From positions 17,428,501-17,492,500 of the forward strand of contig JAZHRO010000073.1 of the NCBI GenBank assembly GCA_037157565.1: a DNA stretch of 64,000 nt, given 5' to 3'. This document shows, in pieces, positions 1-11,724 of this stretch. The position numbers and the translations under genes are program-made. The stretch's first letter is position 1; each line of letters begins with the position of its first letter. The DNA is from Thalassia testudinum (taxonomy: Eukaryota; Streptophyta; Magnoliopsida; Alismatales; Hydrocharitaceae). Under the pieces are notes generated by a model. The model was not told where the DNA came from and did no database searches. It saw only the letters and a list, made by a program, of their open reading frames with translations.

Positions 1-231
1 AAGAGAACAAAAAACGGGGGGAAAAGAAATAAAATAGGGGAGAAGAAAAATTTCAAAAAAAATGGAGGGCATGATAGAGATAAATGAAAAAGAAAGAGTT
101 TGAATTAAAGAAAAGAGGGAGGGAGGAAGCTCTTTTCTTTGTGATTGTTTTTCTTCTCATTGTTGTATTTATCTCCCATACTCGTATGGGAGAAAAGGGG
201 AATGCCTCCCATTAGTCATAAGAATAGTCTT

Positions 232-1780
232 ACCAGATGGAACTGGCTGTAATTGAGAGAACTGATGTGCCTTTTCACATATATGTCTAGACGCTCCTAA
301 GTCTACAAGCCAATCAGTATCTTCATTGCTAGCATGACAAGCAAGATTGAAGGGTCAGCAAAAGTTGCAGTATCCGTGTTCCTTGTGGAGGAACCAGAAG
401 TGGATGTTGACAAAGTAACTGCCAACCCATGCTGGTGAAGCCTCTGAATCATAACATCATACTTAGCTCTAGTGATGGGAGTGGACTTTGGTCCTGCCTT
501 TGGTAGTGAAACTGCTTGATGGGCATTGATAGGGCTGCTGTGTTTTGTCTAACGAGTTTCTTCAGCTTGCCAAAGCTTCCTACAGTGTATGCATTGTGGT
601 TTAGAACCCTGATTTCCTTTACCACATCGACAACCTCCTATTGCCTGGCTCACCCCTCTGCCTCTTCCCTGAGGGGCTGCCATGGTAGATGCAGTTTCCA
701 AATGGGTTGGTGATGCTAGAGTGACTACAAGTTGACTCAGGCAATTATGGGCCTGCTCGATAGTGGGAATCTTGGGTAGAGCCAACATTTGTGCTCGGAC
801 AGTCTCATAAGCAGAATCTAGACCAGCCAGAAAGTGACCTACCATTTTTTGTGCGCCATACTTGTGTCTGACGAGCAAATGGGTTGGTAAGCATTCAATC
901 TCTTGAATGCTGATTTGAGAGTTTAGTATTAAGACAAAGACCTTCCATTTTTCCTTATGTGAGCAATCCCATGGTGAAGTTGTAAGATCCTAGCAACATT
1001 TTCCTCCTGAGAATAAGTTTGATGAATAGTATCCAACATCTCTTTCGTCGTCTTGTAGTACACGATCTCTGTAGCAACACGTTGAATTGTAGTATTCATG
1101 ATACATGTCCTAATCATGGCGTTGTCCTTCGACGTTGCATGCTTGCCGGGTTTTCTATGGGTTTTGACTCAGTATGAACATGCTCCTTGTCATGTCCCTT
1201 AACCGTCTTGGGGACAGACTGCGACCACGACGCATAATTGGTCCTGTCGAACTTTATGATTGGGCCAAAGAAGGGATTTTTGAACTCACCTTGAGTCTCA
1301 TCACCTTAGGACAGTCATCAATGACTACGGGTGCTATATTTGCTTCAACCAAATTGGAACTAAACTGGAAAAAGCACCTCATAATATTCTTTAGATCCGT
1401 GGATCATCATCGCATCATCGGAGATATGGATGGACTCCTAGGCTCAGACATAAGGCCCTTCACATGCTACTTTGGCAAGAGGTGGCCCTTAGGGCTCCTG
1501 GCAGTGCCATTGGGAGGTTCCCAGTCGAATTGCAGTGGTGTTGTGACCCTTCGGTGGTTGCTGCAGGCATTGGTGGTGCTGCTAGGGAGTTCCCAGCTAA
1601 GCTGCAGTGGCGCTGGAGCCCTCTGGTGGTTGTTGCTTGTGCTCCTTCGGTCACTGAGGACTCCTCCAGCTACTGTTGGGGTTGTTGAGGGAGAAGGGGT
1701 CCTCCCTTGGGCATTGTGCCCTAGGGTAAGGCCCATTGGAACTAAGAGGGTTCCTTCCTCTCTCTCAATCTAGTGGTGCA
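232..1780 (-). pseudogene. Ty1/copia gag-protease remnant
   Basis: Decayed copia polyprotein read on the minus strand. Near 1290-1230 it reads FDRTNYASWSQSV, the usual start of the copia Gag core (UBN2-type domain). 929-1117 continues this domain (MLDTIHQTYSQEENVARIL), and 549-878 holds its C-terminal part plus a basic Gly/Arg stretch and a partial zinc knuckle (CIHC). 277-315 encodes DWLVDLGASRHIC, the copia aspartic protease site, in which the expected Asp-Ser-Gly reads Asp-Leu-Gly. Stops and frame changes separate the pieces, so no product is expected. The pieces are in the normal order gag then protease, and reverse transcriptase would lie beyond the left edge. Positions 1-231 hold purine- and pyrimidine-rich sequence with no recognisable coding. 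The family call rests on the Gag and protease motifs and is fairly secure; exact limits are not. Confidence 0.75.
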
Positions 1781-1876
1781 AATCCCAAGAAGAAAGGAGA
1801 AAGCTCGAAACTTTATTTGCTGGAGAAAGAAAGAGGGAGAGGCTAAGTAGGTATTGAGCTTTGGTTGAGGATTGTT

Positions 1877-1888
1877 GCTTTGATATCA
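1877..1888 (-). other. degenerate primer-binding site of the copia remnant
   Basis: The minus strand reads TGATATCAAAGC directly after ...CTCAACA. This is two changes from TGGTATCAGAGC, the sequence complementary to initiator tRNA-Met used by most plant copia elements. It marks the boundary between the 5' LTR and the internal region. Confidence 0.55.
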
Positions 1889-2080
1889 TGTTGAGAAGAA
1901 AATGGTTGCTATTTTCTATGGGAAAATCCTAGGCTTCTATTTGTAGAGAGAGGCTAGTGAAAACTATGAACAAGCCCTCAGGAAATAGAAAAATAACATA
2001 AAAGACATCTTAACACAAGAAAATTAAGCCGATCTTATCACAATCATGCTGGATATCAATGTTCTAACTTGAAGGGGAGT
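1889..2080 (-). mobile_element. 5' LTR remnant of the copia element
   Basis: On the minus strand this stretch ends in CTCAACA, immediately before the primer-binding site, as an LTR should. It contains a TATA-like CTACAAATAG about 80 bp before its end. The outer boundary is uncertain: I see no clean TG start or target duplication, and no second LTR lies in the window. Confidence 0.45.
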
Positions 2081-2283
2081 ATTAGAATAATAGGACTAGA
2101 AGCAATCGCTAGTTATTATTCATTTTCAGTTTAATCCTTTTGCACCCTTTATAGACCTCTTCGTCCCACTTATACCATAAGATGTCGAGGTGCATACCTT
2201 CACTAATGCCAGTCCAAATTTTTTCTTATAATTTGAAGCTCTTATGTTGAGAATGACTAGATTTCTAACTTTGTGATTTGCAG

Positions 2284-2935
2284 GTGAAGATCGTGATTAT
2301 TGATAGTATTGCTTTCCATTTTCGGCAAGATTTCGATGATTTGGTTCCAAGGCTGAAGGTGCTGAGTGAGATGTCGTTGAAGCTGATGAGACTTGCTAAG
2401 CACTTCAATTTAGCAGTAAGCACTGGCTGTCCTAGTTTTGCATGTACTTTTGATTCTGACCAAAATTCTTTAGTCATGGATTCATATTATTGGTTTATAA
2501 CAAATTTGAGCACTTGATACAATGAACCAAAATACTTGAATCTGAAGTATGCAATGCACTTGAAATTTCATTTGTCATGGACAGGTTCTACTGTCCAATC
2601 AGGTGACTACAAAGTTTTCAGATGGCTCATGTCATTTAACCCTTGCACTCGGTAATTTGTCATTGTCATTTGTAGCATGGTCTCCTATAGTCTGTATAAC
2701 CAATGATCGGTTTCTAGTGAAGATAAATGCATAATGATCTTTGGTCTAATGCATGGCAGGTGACAGCTGGTCTCATGCATGCACAAATCGAATAATTCTT
2801 TATTGGAATGGAAATGAACGATATGCTTCCCTTGACAAATCACCTTCTCTTCCACCTGCATCTGCAGCTTTTTCTGTTACTGGCAGAGGCATCAGAAATG
2901 TTGCTCTGCAGCACAAGAGAATTCGACTGGATTAG
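2284..2935 (+). CDS. RAD51C: DNA repair protein RAD51C, three 3' exons (partial gene)
   Basis: C-terminal part of the RecA-fold recombinase paralogue RAD51C, which acts in the nucleus in homologous recombination (BCDX2 and CX3 complexes, meiotic and mitotic break repair). Exon 1 seen here is 2284-2415 (44 codons, after acceptor AG at 2282-2283, before donor GTAAGC); exon 2 is 2585-2651; exon 3 is 2760-2935 with stop TAG. Phases join correctly (44 codons, then 22 codons plus one base, then GT to complete Gly). The protein includes Walker B (VKIVIIDS), the [10 protein letters not shown] stretch, [11 protein letters not shown], and [18 protein letters not shown], all typical of plant RAD51C, and ends HKRIRLD. 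No stop or frameshift interrupts the three exons. Upstream exons with Walker A are absent; they would lie beyond the left edge, separated by the copia remnant, or this is a truncated copy. The family call is from remembered conservation, not a search. Confidence 0.87.
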
Positions 2936-4390
2936 CATATGAAGGTTTTCTTAGCCTTCTTTTGCCGTTAGAAGTAGATTATATTTTTTATGCCATTTTG
3001 ACTCTTTCCACCAAGTTTTGTGCATGTCCTTGCTGCTAAACTTGTGCACAGCAATTCATGAAATGTGGATTTCCTGCAAGTTCAGGAATGTAAAATACAA
3101 AATTGCACCAAAGAGTGATTTGCTCGCAGATTCAACACTATCGAGAAAGTTAAGGTTATGCGTGGGTGACATGTGGTCATGACTCGGTTGATCATACCTA
3201 TGCATAAGGCTGTCGAGACTTTGTTTGAATGATAGTACAACTAATCAATAGACATTCATGGGCTTTTTTAGTTGGCAACCACTCAGAAGCTAATGATGCT
3301 TAATTGTATATAGACTAGTTTCAGGGCATTACAGGAGTCATTGGGTGGCTGCTTGTGCTTGTCCTTGGAAGTCGTAATTACGTACAAGCTCTGCAAGTAA
3401 AGCAGAATAGCCAAAGTTATACCATCAAAAATTTCTCAGGTTAGCCAACTGAAAAAATTATCTCGATTTCTTCCAAAGTTAAAGCACCCCGCCTGAACAA
3501 CATTGGTTGAAAGATCACTGGTCCCAGGAAGGTATTCGAAGCTGCTAACAAACTTTTGATATCGCTACCAATTGCTCAGTATCTAAATGAGCCACGGTAT
3601 ATCTAGCTAGGAATAGATTGCTACCCTCTGATAGTTTGGTGGGAGAGATAATGGTCCTTGAAGACGTAACTCTGTACTAACGTTAAAAAAAAAAAGGATT
3701 CCGTACCAGTCAGAGATGATGCAGTTTGATTAAAGGGTATGACAATTTCAGGCTTTCAGCTTTATGCCATGCAGTTTTAATTTGCATTTTTGATAATTTA
3801 TGTTTACATCAAGTTCAACTCTGTGGAGGTCGAATGGGGTATATTTTTTAATCTTTTAATTCGTTTCAGAGCATGGGTGATTGATGATCGGTAATTGTTA
3901 GTGGCAGTTTTTGTGACAACGGTTTGTTTCGAAGTTTGAATGGTTTAAGGTAACCCTTAGATAGAATAAGATCCTTTCTCTGTGAGAGGAATAAAAGTGA
4001 AGGCTTTACAGCATGTTGTGTTTTCTGTATTAAAAAATTAAATAAATATACGTTACAAGATATTTTATAACGTACAAAAGGAGAGTGATGGATTTAAATA
4101 GTTTATTTTAATTTTTTATTGATATAAATTAATTTTTACAGATAAAAAATTACATCTTATAAGTGAAAAATTATATTTTAAGTGAAAAATTATTTATTAA
4201 TAATAAAAAAATAAAATATATTGATGTATTTTTATTTTTAATCGTTATATTTTTATTTTTAATTAATATATTTTGATTTTTAATTTATTAAAATTATTTT
4301 CAATTGATATATTTTAATCTATTTGATTTTTAATCAATTGATTTTGATTGTATATTATAAAATATATTATAATATGTATTTATGTATTCA

Positions 4391-4426
<36 letters not shown>

Positions 4427-5240
4427 GTTAGGCGTCTGATATGTATTCCTAGGATCGATCTCAATATATTCTTGTTGAAGAGAAATCGAATGAATTATAT
4501 TCTAGCGGGTATGGTTAGGATATTGGGAACATCATGTAGGGATCCAAAATACAGCAAGGAATCTTAGAAATAATGGAAGCCGTTAAAAGCTCGACGCTTG
4601 CTCTCAAGTTGCGTATAGGAAGGCCATGTGATTCATCCAAGTAAATCTTTGAGAAACTCTGAAGTGGAACGTTACTTGGTGACAAATTCAGGTTGCGAAA
4701 AGTAGGAGATATTCAACGTTCTATTGGGGCCATCTGTGAGTTCTTAAATCGACCCATGCATCCTACTACGAAGGAGACCTTTAGACTGGTTGGGTGTAGG
4801 CCTAGGAATACATCCACTCATTGAACTAGACTGCCCGGCATCTGAATTGGAGTCTGGGTAGGGAAATATGGTGAAGTAGATGATAAGCAACCATAGGTAA
4901 CGTCGAAAATGATCATACCAGATGATCAAATGTCTAGTACTCAGTTTGAAGGTCATGGGAATCTTTGCATCATCAGACCCAGAAAGATAACTCATACAGT
5001 GTGGCAGTGACTTTGAAATATGGAGGATTTTTTAAAGATATGTATGGACACTGATCAATTATTCAAACTAAGAATGTACTTCCATTTTTCTGTTCTCTCA
5101 TATAGATCTCGAAGGATGTCAAGATACTTTTTTTCCTCTTGTTTAGTTCCACTTCCATCTCATGCATGAATATTTCACTCTTGGAATGCAATTGACTTCA
5201 TCAATATTAAGTTGAGGATAGAATTAGATTGCAAGATCTC
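2936..5240. other. RAD51C downstream region and AT-rich spacer
   Basis: The first 150-250 bp are presumably the RAD51C 3' UTR. From about 4020 to 4390 the sequence is strongly AT-rich with many short A and T runs. I see no supported gene; the 83-codon minus-strand frame at 4744-4995 resembles nothing I know. Confidence 0.5.
4393..4425. repeat. (TTA)n microsatellite
   Basis: About eleven uninterrupted TTA units, embedded in AT-rich intergenic sequence. Confidence 0.9.
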
Positions 5241-5243
5241 TAA

Positions 5244-5541
5244 GGGCTAGTTTACGTTGCGGGATGCATTTCACAGGATAAAAACTTGCAAACATAGGAT
5301 ATCCTATGTTGGTGTTACGTGTAACACGAGGTAATTTTGTGGGAGGTGTTTACATGAATAGGGGATAAGGTGGGAATAAGTTGGGATTGCAAGGGATTTA
5401 AGCATGGGTTAATTTATCCCTCACTCGTACTTGGGTTTGAGGAAACTCAGGTTTAAGGCAAAATACGGGTTCATTTATTCCCCTTTGTAAACACGGGTTA
5501 TCCCACAAAAACATGGGATATCCCATGACGTAAACGGACCC
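5244..5541. mobile_element. Tourist-like MITE, 298 bp
   Basis: The element begins GGGCTAGTTTACGT and its reverse complement from the other end begins GGGTCCGTTTACGT. It is flanked by the trinucleotide TAA on both sides (5241-5243 and 5542-5544). Size, a GGG..GTTT terminus and a TAA duplication are the marks of PIF/Harbinger-derived Tourist-like MITEs. It has no coding capacity, as usual for MITEs, and sits about 2.3 kb downstream of RAD51C. Confidence 0.75.
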
Positions 5542-5544
5542 TAA

Positions 5545-5837
5545 AAGCTAGTTTACTTGAGTTATGAACACACATTTTCATATGCATGAGTGGTGTTAAC
5601 CTCTTTTTCATTAAATCCATGAGAGTGTTAAGTCATAGGTTAACACCAGTTTCTATTTACTTGGAATTGATGTTAACCTACGGTGTTAAGAGGGAGAAAT
5701 GTGGTGATGGGGATGGGGTGGAGGTTAACACTACTTTCTATTTAACACAAGTAGAAATACAAGTTTTGCAAAACTTGTTTTTTCTCTCCAAAACACAAGG
5801 TTTGAGAACTAGTATTAGCCTGCCAAGTAAACAAGGA
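5545..5837. mobile_element. second probable Tourist-like MITE, 293 bp
   Basis: It starts right after the TAA that ends the previous MITE and is followed by another TAA at 5838-5840. Both ends carry GTTTACTTG in inverted orientation, offset by one base (5 or 6 bases from the end). The interior repeats the word GTTAAC several times. The termini match less well than in the first MITE, so the boundaries are tentative. The 84-codon plus-strand frame across it is not a gene. Confidence 0.5.
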
Positions 5838-5840
5838 TAA

Positions 5841-7360
5841 TCTTTTTTTTACAAGGGTTAAGCCTCTAAGTATACTAGGCTTAACAATGAATCTATTTGG
5901 GGTACTTGAGCCCTCACCTAAATTCTGTTTTAGATAGAAAATTGGATGTTTTGATGGGTCATCCTGCCAAAACTCATTCTTACCTTGAGGAAAATTCCAA
6001 AAATACTTCTTTCTTTTGCTTCCATATTTCTTGTATCTTCTAGAGTGCCCATCCTATTATATCTAGCTATATCCTTGTCAAAATTGATTCTCTGTGTAGC
6101 AATCGAGTATTGACTTGTTTGATTGATTGGTCCACACACTAAAATCCTAACACCATGGGGTTCAAGATCTACCTAAGAGATTTAAGCCCTTATGTGGGTA
6201 GGGATGCTCCTCATTGAGGGAAATCTCTTGTTTAGAAAGAGCCATTCTTACTTGAATTCATGTTGGGGTTCATTTGTTGGATGACTCTGATCCCTCTTCT
6301 TCCTCTTTTTTGGTCAAGTAGCACAACTCATACATCTACCAATCTAATTAAATGTCTACTTAGGTTAGACCAAATGTCTATTAATCAAATTAGATGCATG
6401 GTTTTATTGTAGTTGCAATTCTTGTTCCATATTTGATATAGAACTTGGGTTTTTCACTAAGACTTTGCGAGAGACCAAGGCATTAATATGACTTTAAAGT
6501 AATAGTGGATCATAGAAGTGTAAGGGATTGCTTTAACTTTTAAAAACATGAAAACTGTGGCCTAAAGTGATTGCGTTGAATCAAAACACCAAGAAACCTT
6601 TTCTAGTTGCACAAAGTGTAGTGATTATACCTTCATGATCTATTATCATATGATTAATGTAATACACGGTGGTCTTTACCACGCTCTACATGAAAACTCC
6701 AACACAAGTTGCAATTCCTCTAGCCTAAGCAACTTTAGGGTAACGAGAACAATACCTTCTTTATATGTAAGGGAACTGCAGTTTAATTATGAACAGTGCA
6801 TGCACTCATAGAAACAAAAGACAAGGGGTCATGCCTTGTAAAGAGCGATAACCAGAATCAAAATGAATTCAATTGGTCTCAATTGAAGGCACTTGAGCCT
6901 TTGTTTATAGTGGACTAGGAATTTCAATAGGAGAAAGATTCCTATTATGAGATTTTGTGGAATTGGCTATGGCACTTTCCAAAAACCCCATTATTCTAAC
7001 AATTACAAATTCTTGAAATTCCGTTATTGTTTCTCTAAGCTCAATAAGTCCTATGTTTAAACTATTTCAAATATAAAACTGGATTCTCTTTCAATTGCTA
7101 TGTTGCTAGTTGAATTAAGTACATGGAAATCTTATACGTAATTATAATTGATCTAGGATTAGGATCATTCCTAGATCAATGGTAGGATGCAATCTTAGTC
7201 TTATTTTATTCAATTAATTAATCCTTTCTTCTGTTATATGTTGATAAATTACTCTTGTATTATGCTATATTTCTCAAATTATTGATAATTTCTAATTTAT
7301 CAATAAAGTGCTATGCCTAATTAAAGTTACTAGTTCCTCACACAACCTCAATGAAGGGTG
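5841..7360. other. non-coding spacer left of element A
   Basis: AT-rich sequence with only short open frames. I see no recognisable protein, RNA gene or terminal repeat. Its right end supplies the ATGGC target of element A at 7361-7365. Confidence 0.5.
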
Positions 7361-7365
7361 ATGGC

Positions 7366-9702
7366 TGTTGAGAATTCGTAAAGTGCATTTCGATAGGAAA
7401 ACGTCATAGTATAGTGCACAATATGATCAAACAAAAATTATTTTCTAAAGATGAGACTTTGAGTCCGGGTCGTTTGTCTCTAGGAGGCGTTTGTTTTACT
7501 TTTGAATTCGATCTTTTATTGTTCTACTCTGTTTAAAATCGCACGTCAGTTTCCAGTCTTCTGATTAAGATTTCACCACTTCTATTATGAATCCTGATTA
7601 CGTGCGCATGTGTTAGATAGATCACAAAGGTGAAAGTGTGAGTTTCTATGCGCACGATTCTAGTGAGGTGGTGACCGTTTACAGAAAATACGTCTATAGT
7701 TAGATTTTCTATATTTTCAGGAAACGACATGCTTGTTGTGAAATAGATAAACAAGTGAAGGTAGGCAACAGGAATCACGCAGAAAAGATGGCAATCAATA
7801 AGCGCATGGTGATTTCAACATAGAGATATATATAAAAATGTATTTTTCATTCATTTCATTGGAGAAGTGTTTGCAACAAGAATTGTAGAGGAAAGCTTGT
7901 ATAGAAATGCTTAAAATGTAAATCTAGCTACCAAAAAATGATGCATACAAAAATCTACGCGGGGATTTTGCATGCATCATTGGGGAATAATAAGGACTAT
8001 ACTACTAAGCAGTAAATATAAGCAGTAAATGTAAAGAGCTAGCTACTAATCTATTAGAAAGTGAGGGCATTCGGAGGTGGGCTCTGATGGCCTTGGAATG
8101 ATTGAGAAGAGAATGAGGGGCGGCCAATGAAGCTTAGGTCGGCCCTTGGAGAGAGTTTGGAGGAGTGATCTAGCATCCTGGCATGGTGTCCTTCATGGTG
8201 GTGTTTAGCTTGTGGAGATGGAGTGGAGATGGTGGTGGCTAGCCTAAGTGGAGGTGTATGGAGCCAAGCATGTACAGCCAAAAGTGGATGGATGAGAATG
8301 GCCACCCCTTAGGTCTTTTTATAGACCTAAGGGATTCTCCCTAGAGAAGTGTGGAACTCTCTAGAGAGAGCCCAAGAATGGCCGACCAAGAGAGAATAGA
8401 AGTGGTTCTTCGATCCACAATTTGTGGATCTAAGAATTGAATGCCTCTTGGTTGCTAAATTTGGCAACCAAGAGTTGGCACCACTTTAAGAGGGTTATAG
8501 AGAACTCTAGAGAAGTGTGGGTGCGTGAATGGGTGTGTGTGTGTGGTCGTGCCCTAGGTGTCTAAGAGGTCTAGGTTAGGTCCTAAGGAGTTTGGGTAGG
8601 TGTATACCTTGAATTAGGGTTGCATACCCTAATTGCTAAGGGGAAATTGCAATTAAACTTAACCTGAGTTTAATTGAATGAGTGTAAACCTAATTGAGAG
8701 TGAAATAATTCAATTAAGTTGGGTTTAGGTCAATTGGACTCTCACTATATTCAATTGAACTTGCGTGGGTTGAGATTTGAGCTCAATTGGACTCACTGAG
8801 TCTAATTGGCTTAGGTGATGGTAATTGACTTTGATCTAAGTCAATTGGATTTGGTGATGACTTAATTAGGTCCTTAGGTAGGTCTAGAGGTGATGTACTA
8901 GGGTTAGAATACCTTAATTTAGGTTCCTATGGGGTTGGGATTAGGTCTAGGGAGCTAGAAATCCAAGATCAAGGCTTGAATCTCAAAACAAGGACTGGAG
9001 ACCAGTCCTAGATGTCCAAAAACAAAATCAGACGACTTATACTCAAGAATCAGAAGTCCAAACTTCAGTTCTGGACGTCCAATCTGAGTCAGGGGGGATT
9101 CTAGGTTCTGTTTTGGGCATTCTACATAAATTGGACGTCTGACAAAGTGTCTGGACGTCCAATAACACTACAGAAGTGGGTTTGAGGTGTGCGGGAGATG
9201 GCTAAGTGTTCTGGACATCCTATAACTTATCTGGACGTCCAGATAAGGGTTGGAGCTAGGGTTTTGGGGTTTCCTAGGGTGCTGTGACCTAATCTAAGGG
9301 TGGTTAAGACTTAGGGAAGTCTCTAGGCTATCTTATCTTAGGGCTAGGATAGATCTAAGCTCTTCACATTTTACTGCTTTATTTCTACTTAATAGAATAG
9401 CAAACCTTAACTCCTTACATCATTATTCCTACATCTAATCTAAGTCTTCTGCTCCAGCTCTGCTGCAACACCCGTTATTCCTGATCCAGCTTCAGATCCT
9501 GCTCCAGATCCAGCTCTTGATCAGCTTATTGCCTGCAATCGACATAATGCACTTAATCAGCACATTATAACATTATTGTATGCATAGCTAAAGTAAAGTA
9601 GTGAAGATGTTGATAATGCTTATGCATGCATGAATTACCCTAACTTATGCTCAGTTCTAGCCTAATTTAGGTCAATTAAGACTTATGATTGCTACGCAAT
9701 CA
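7366..9702 (-). repeat. 3' LTR of element A
   Basis: Pairs with 23458-25786. In the sense (minus) direction it starts TGATTGCGTAG, directly after the purine tract, and ends CTCAACA. It contains several GGACGTCC-type palindromes (about 9040-9235), runs of CAATTGGACTC words around 8730-8850, and a hairpin TATA box at 8306-8333. Confidence 0.92.
8306..8333 (-). promoter_or_regulatory. TATA box inside a perfect hairpin (3' LTR of A)
   Basis: Arms CCCTTAGGTCT and AGACCTAAGGG, 11 bp each, enclose a 6-base loop, and the minus strand reads TATAAAAAG across loop and arm. The same structure occurs at 24396-24423 and, with one arm mismatch, in LTR F near 55453-55480. Promoter function is inferred from the TATA sequence and its position in the LTR. 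Confidence 0.6.
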
Positions 9703-9715
9703 TACCCCCATTCCT
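9703..9715 (-). other. polypurine tract of element A
   Basis: The minus strand reads GGAATGGGGGTA immediately before the 3' LTR start, preceded by AGCAAGATTTA, which resembles the sequence before the 3' LTR in Athila elements. It primes plus-strand DNA synthesis in such elements. Confidence 0.7.
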
Positions 9716-11724
9716 AAATCTTGCTAGTCCTTAGCAAATGCAAGATTAACTTATTTACAGCAAGGGTCCTTAAGGGATTGATTATTTTATCAAGTGAATG
9801 CATAGAGATTTTTCTTCCTTTTGTTTTCATCCTATGCTCCAGAATTCCAGACAATCGTGAAAGTGTAGCTATGTAGCTTTTGCAACGGATTCAAGTGAAA
9901 ACTGATACACCTCTAAAGCCTGTACTTGACCCTTAGTAATATTCTAGCAGGATAGGTGGACTTCTTCCCTCGGGGTGTTCAAGATATTCTATGAATTTCT
10001 CCCCAGCTTTAGGCTCAGGTAGAGATTCTCTAAGGGAAAGGATTATATATTTGGTGGCTCACTCTCACTTGATGCTACATAAAGACTAGCACTACAGAAT
10101 CTAGATTTCCGGATTACTAAGTAACTCAACTCAGAGAAAGACGAGAAAAACTATTCTCTCTTTTGATTCCTTTGTATTCATTCTCTCTAAATCTTTTTCT
10201 TTTTCTTTTCTTTCTTTTTCTTAGAGTTCACAACCTTACCAGATTCACATATATGATCTGTATTTGGTGATCTCATTTGGCATTAATACTTTAATTGAGT
10301 TTCCATAACCCTAACACAGTCGGAATTCCTCAGCCAGTATTCGGACGGTCAGAAACACAAGAAAAGTGGGTTAAGGCCATATTCGGTGGATCTCAAATTT
10401 ATTTGGTGGTATTACCTAAATGCAACTGAACTAAATATTGACTCTTTTTTCTTTGCTTTTTCTTCTTTTTCTAATTTTTTTCAATTTTTCTTTCTTTTCA
10501 TCATTTTTTTTTTCATTTTTTTTTCTCTTTTTTTTTTCAACATAACACAACTAGCACACATCCATTAACTTTATTGAGGAGGCATTATTAGGGATTGGTG
10601 GTACTCAAGAGATATTAGGTGGCTTATTTGGTAGAAGTGCCTACTCATGACATTGGGAGAGATGGATAGGACGGTGTATTTCTGACCTTCACATCAATAC
10701 CCTCCTTCAGTCGAGGATTCCGTAAAGAATGGTTGTAGCCATCCACCTTAGCCCTAGTTTTATGAGAACTCGCTTTCCGCGTATTTGCCTTATTTGGTGG
10801 CTCTCACAATTCGCACAAAAATGTATACACAGGAACCGAGAACGAAAACTATGTCTAATCTCAGAGTATCATCACCTAATTATCTAGGACTCCGGATTCC
10901 TTGTACTAATCTTAGAGCACCAGTACACTCTACTCTCATCTCACACTATTTGGTGGATTTTTGGAGGAAAATCTGCCTGACTCCCAAAACACTATCCAGG
11001 GGTTCAGGAAAAGAAGCATTGCTTCTTCTCGACATACTAAAGACGTTTATCAGCCTTCACCGTGAATCCATTGCAAATTCTACGTGTGTGTGAAAAGTTG
11101 TACTGGATTCTAGATTACAGGAATCATCTAGAGGATAAAATCTCTAATGCATTCTCTTAATAAAATAATCTTATTCATGAGTGCAATATGTATATATGCT
11201 ATAGACAATTAACCTCGTATAATTTGTACTTTGTGAAATTCCCGTATCGGGTTACAATCAGCTTGACCCTAAATTTAAAACAAGAGGTGAGAGGGTGAGT
11301 CGGAAATGGTTGTTGCGGATGATTTCTAGCTCCAATGCGAGCATTGGAGGTGGAGTCGGTTGTTCTTTTATTTAAGGTCCTAAAGTACATTTTACATGTA
11401 GCTCCAAGGTTTTCCTAAATGTTGGCATAAAAATTTTCAGTTTTGTTGTATCTACCCTCCCATGCCTAAGTTCTTGCATGTCTTCATGCATGAATATAAA
11501 AGAAAATAAATACTGCAGGGAGAGAATGGGTAGAAATTACCTGTAATTGCTCTTGAAATTATACATTTGGCACTAGCCAACCTGTTAGCATGCAATATAC
11601 AGAAAGAAAATATGCTAAAAGAAAAAATGCTATGTATAAAAATGGTTATGTATAAATAATGGTGGAATGTGGGATATATGCTATCTATATGTGCTGAGTG
11701 TAACGCCTCCAGCTAGGCGAGAAT
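9716..11724 (-). other. 3' internal region of A, no env gene seen
   Basis: Athila elements often carry an env-like frame between integrase and the 3' LTR. Here 2 kb is present but I find no long frame or membrane protein. A T-rich run at about 10440-10540 on the plus strand yields only low-complexity translation. Confidence 0.5.

Noticed and set aside
5240..5541. MITE as a hAT element
   Set aside because: The flanking repeat is TAA, not 8 bp, and the termini fit Tourist-like elements.
10386..10568. Phe-rich 60-codon frame as an env-like membrane protein
   Set aside because: It is translation of a poly(T) stretch and on the strand opposite to element A.
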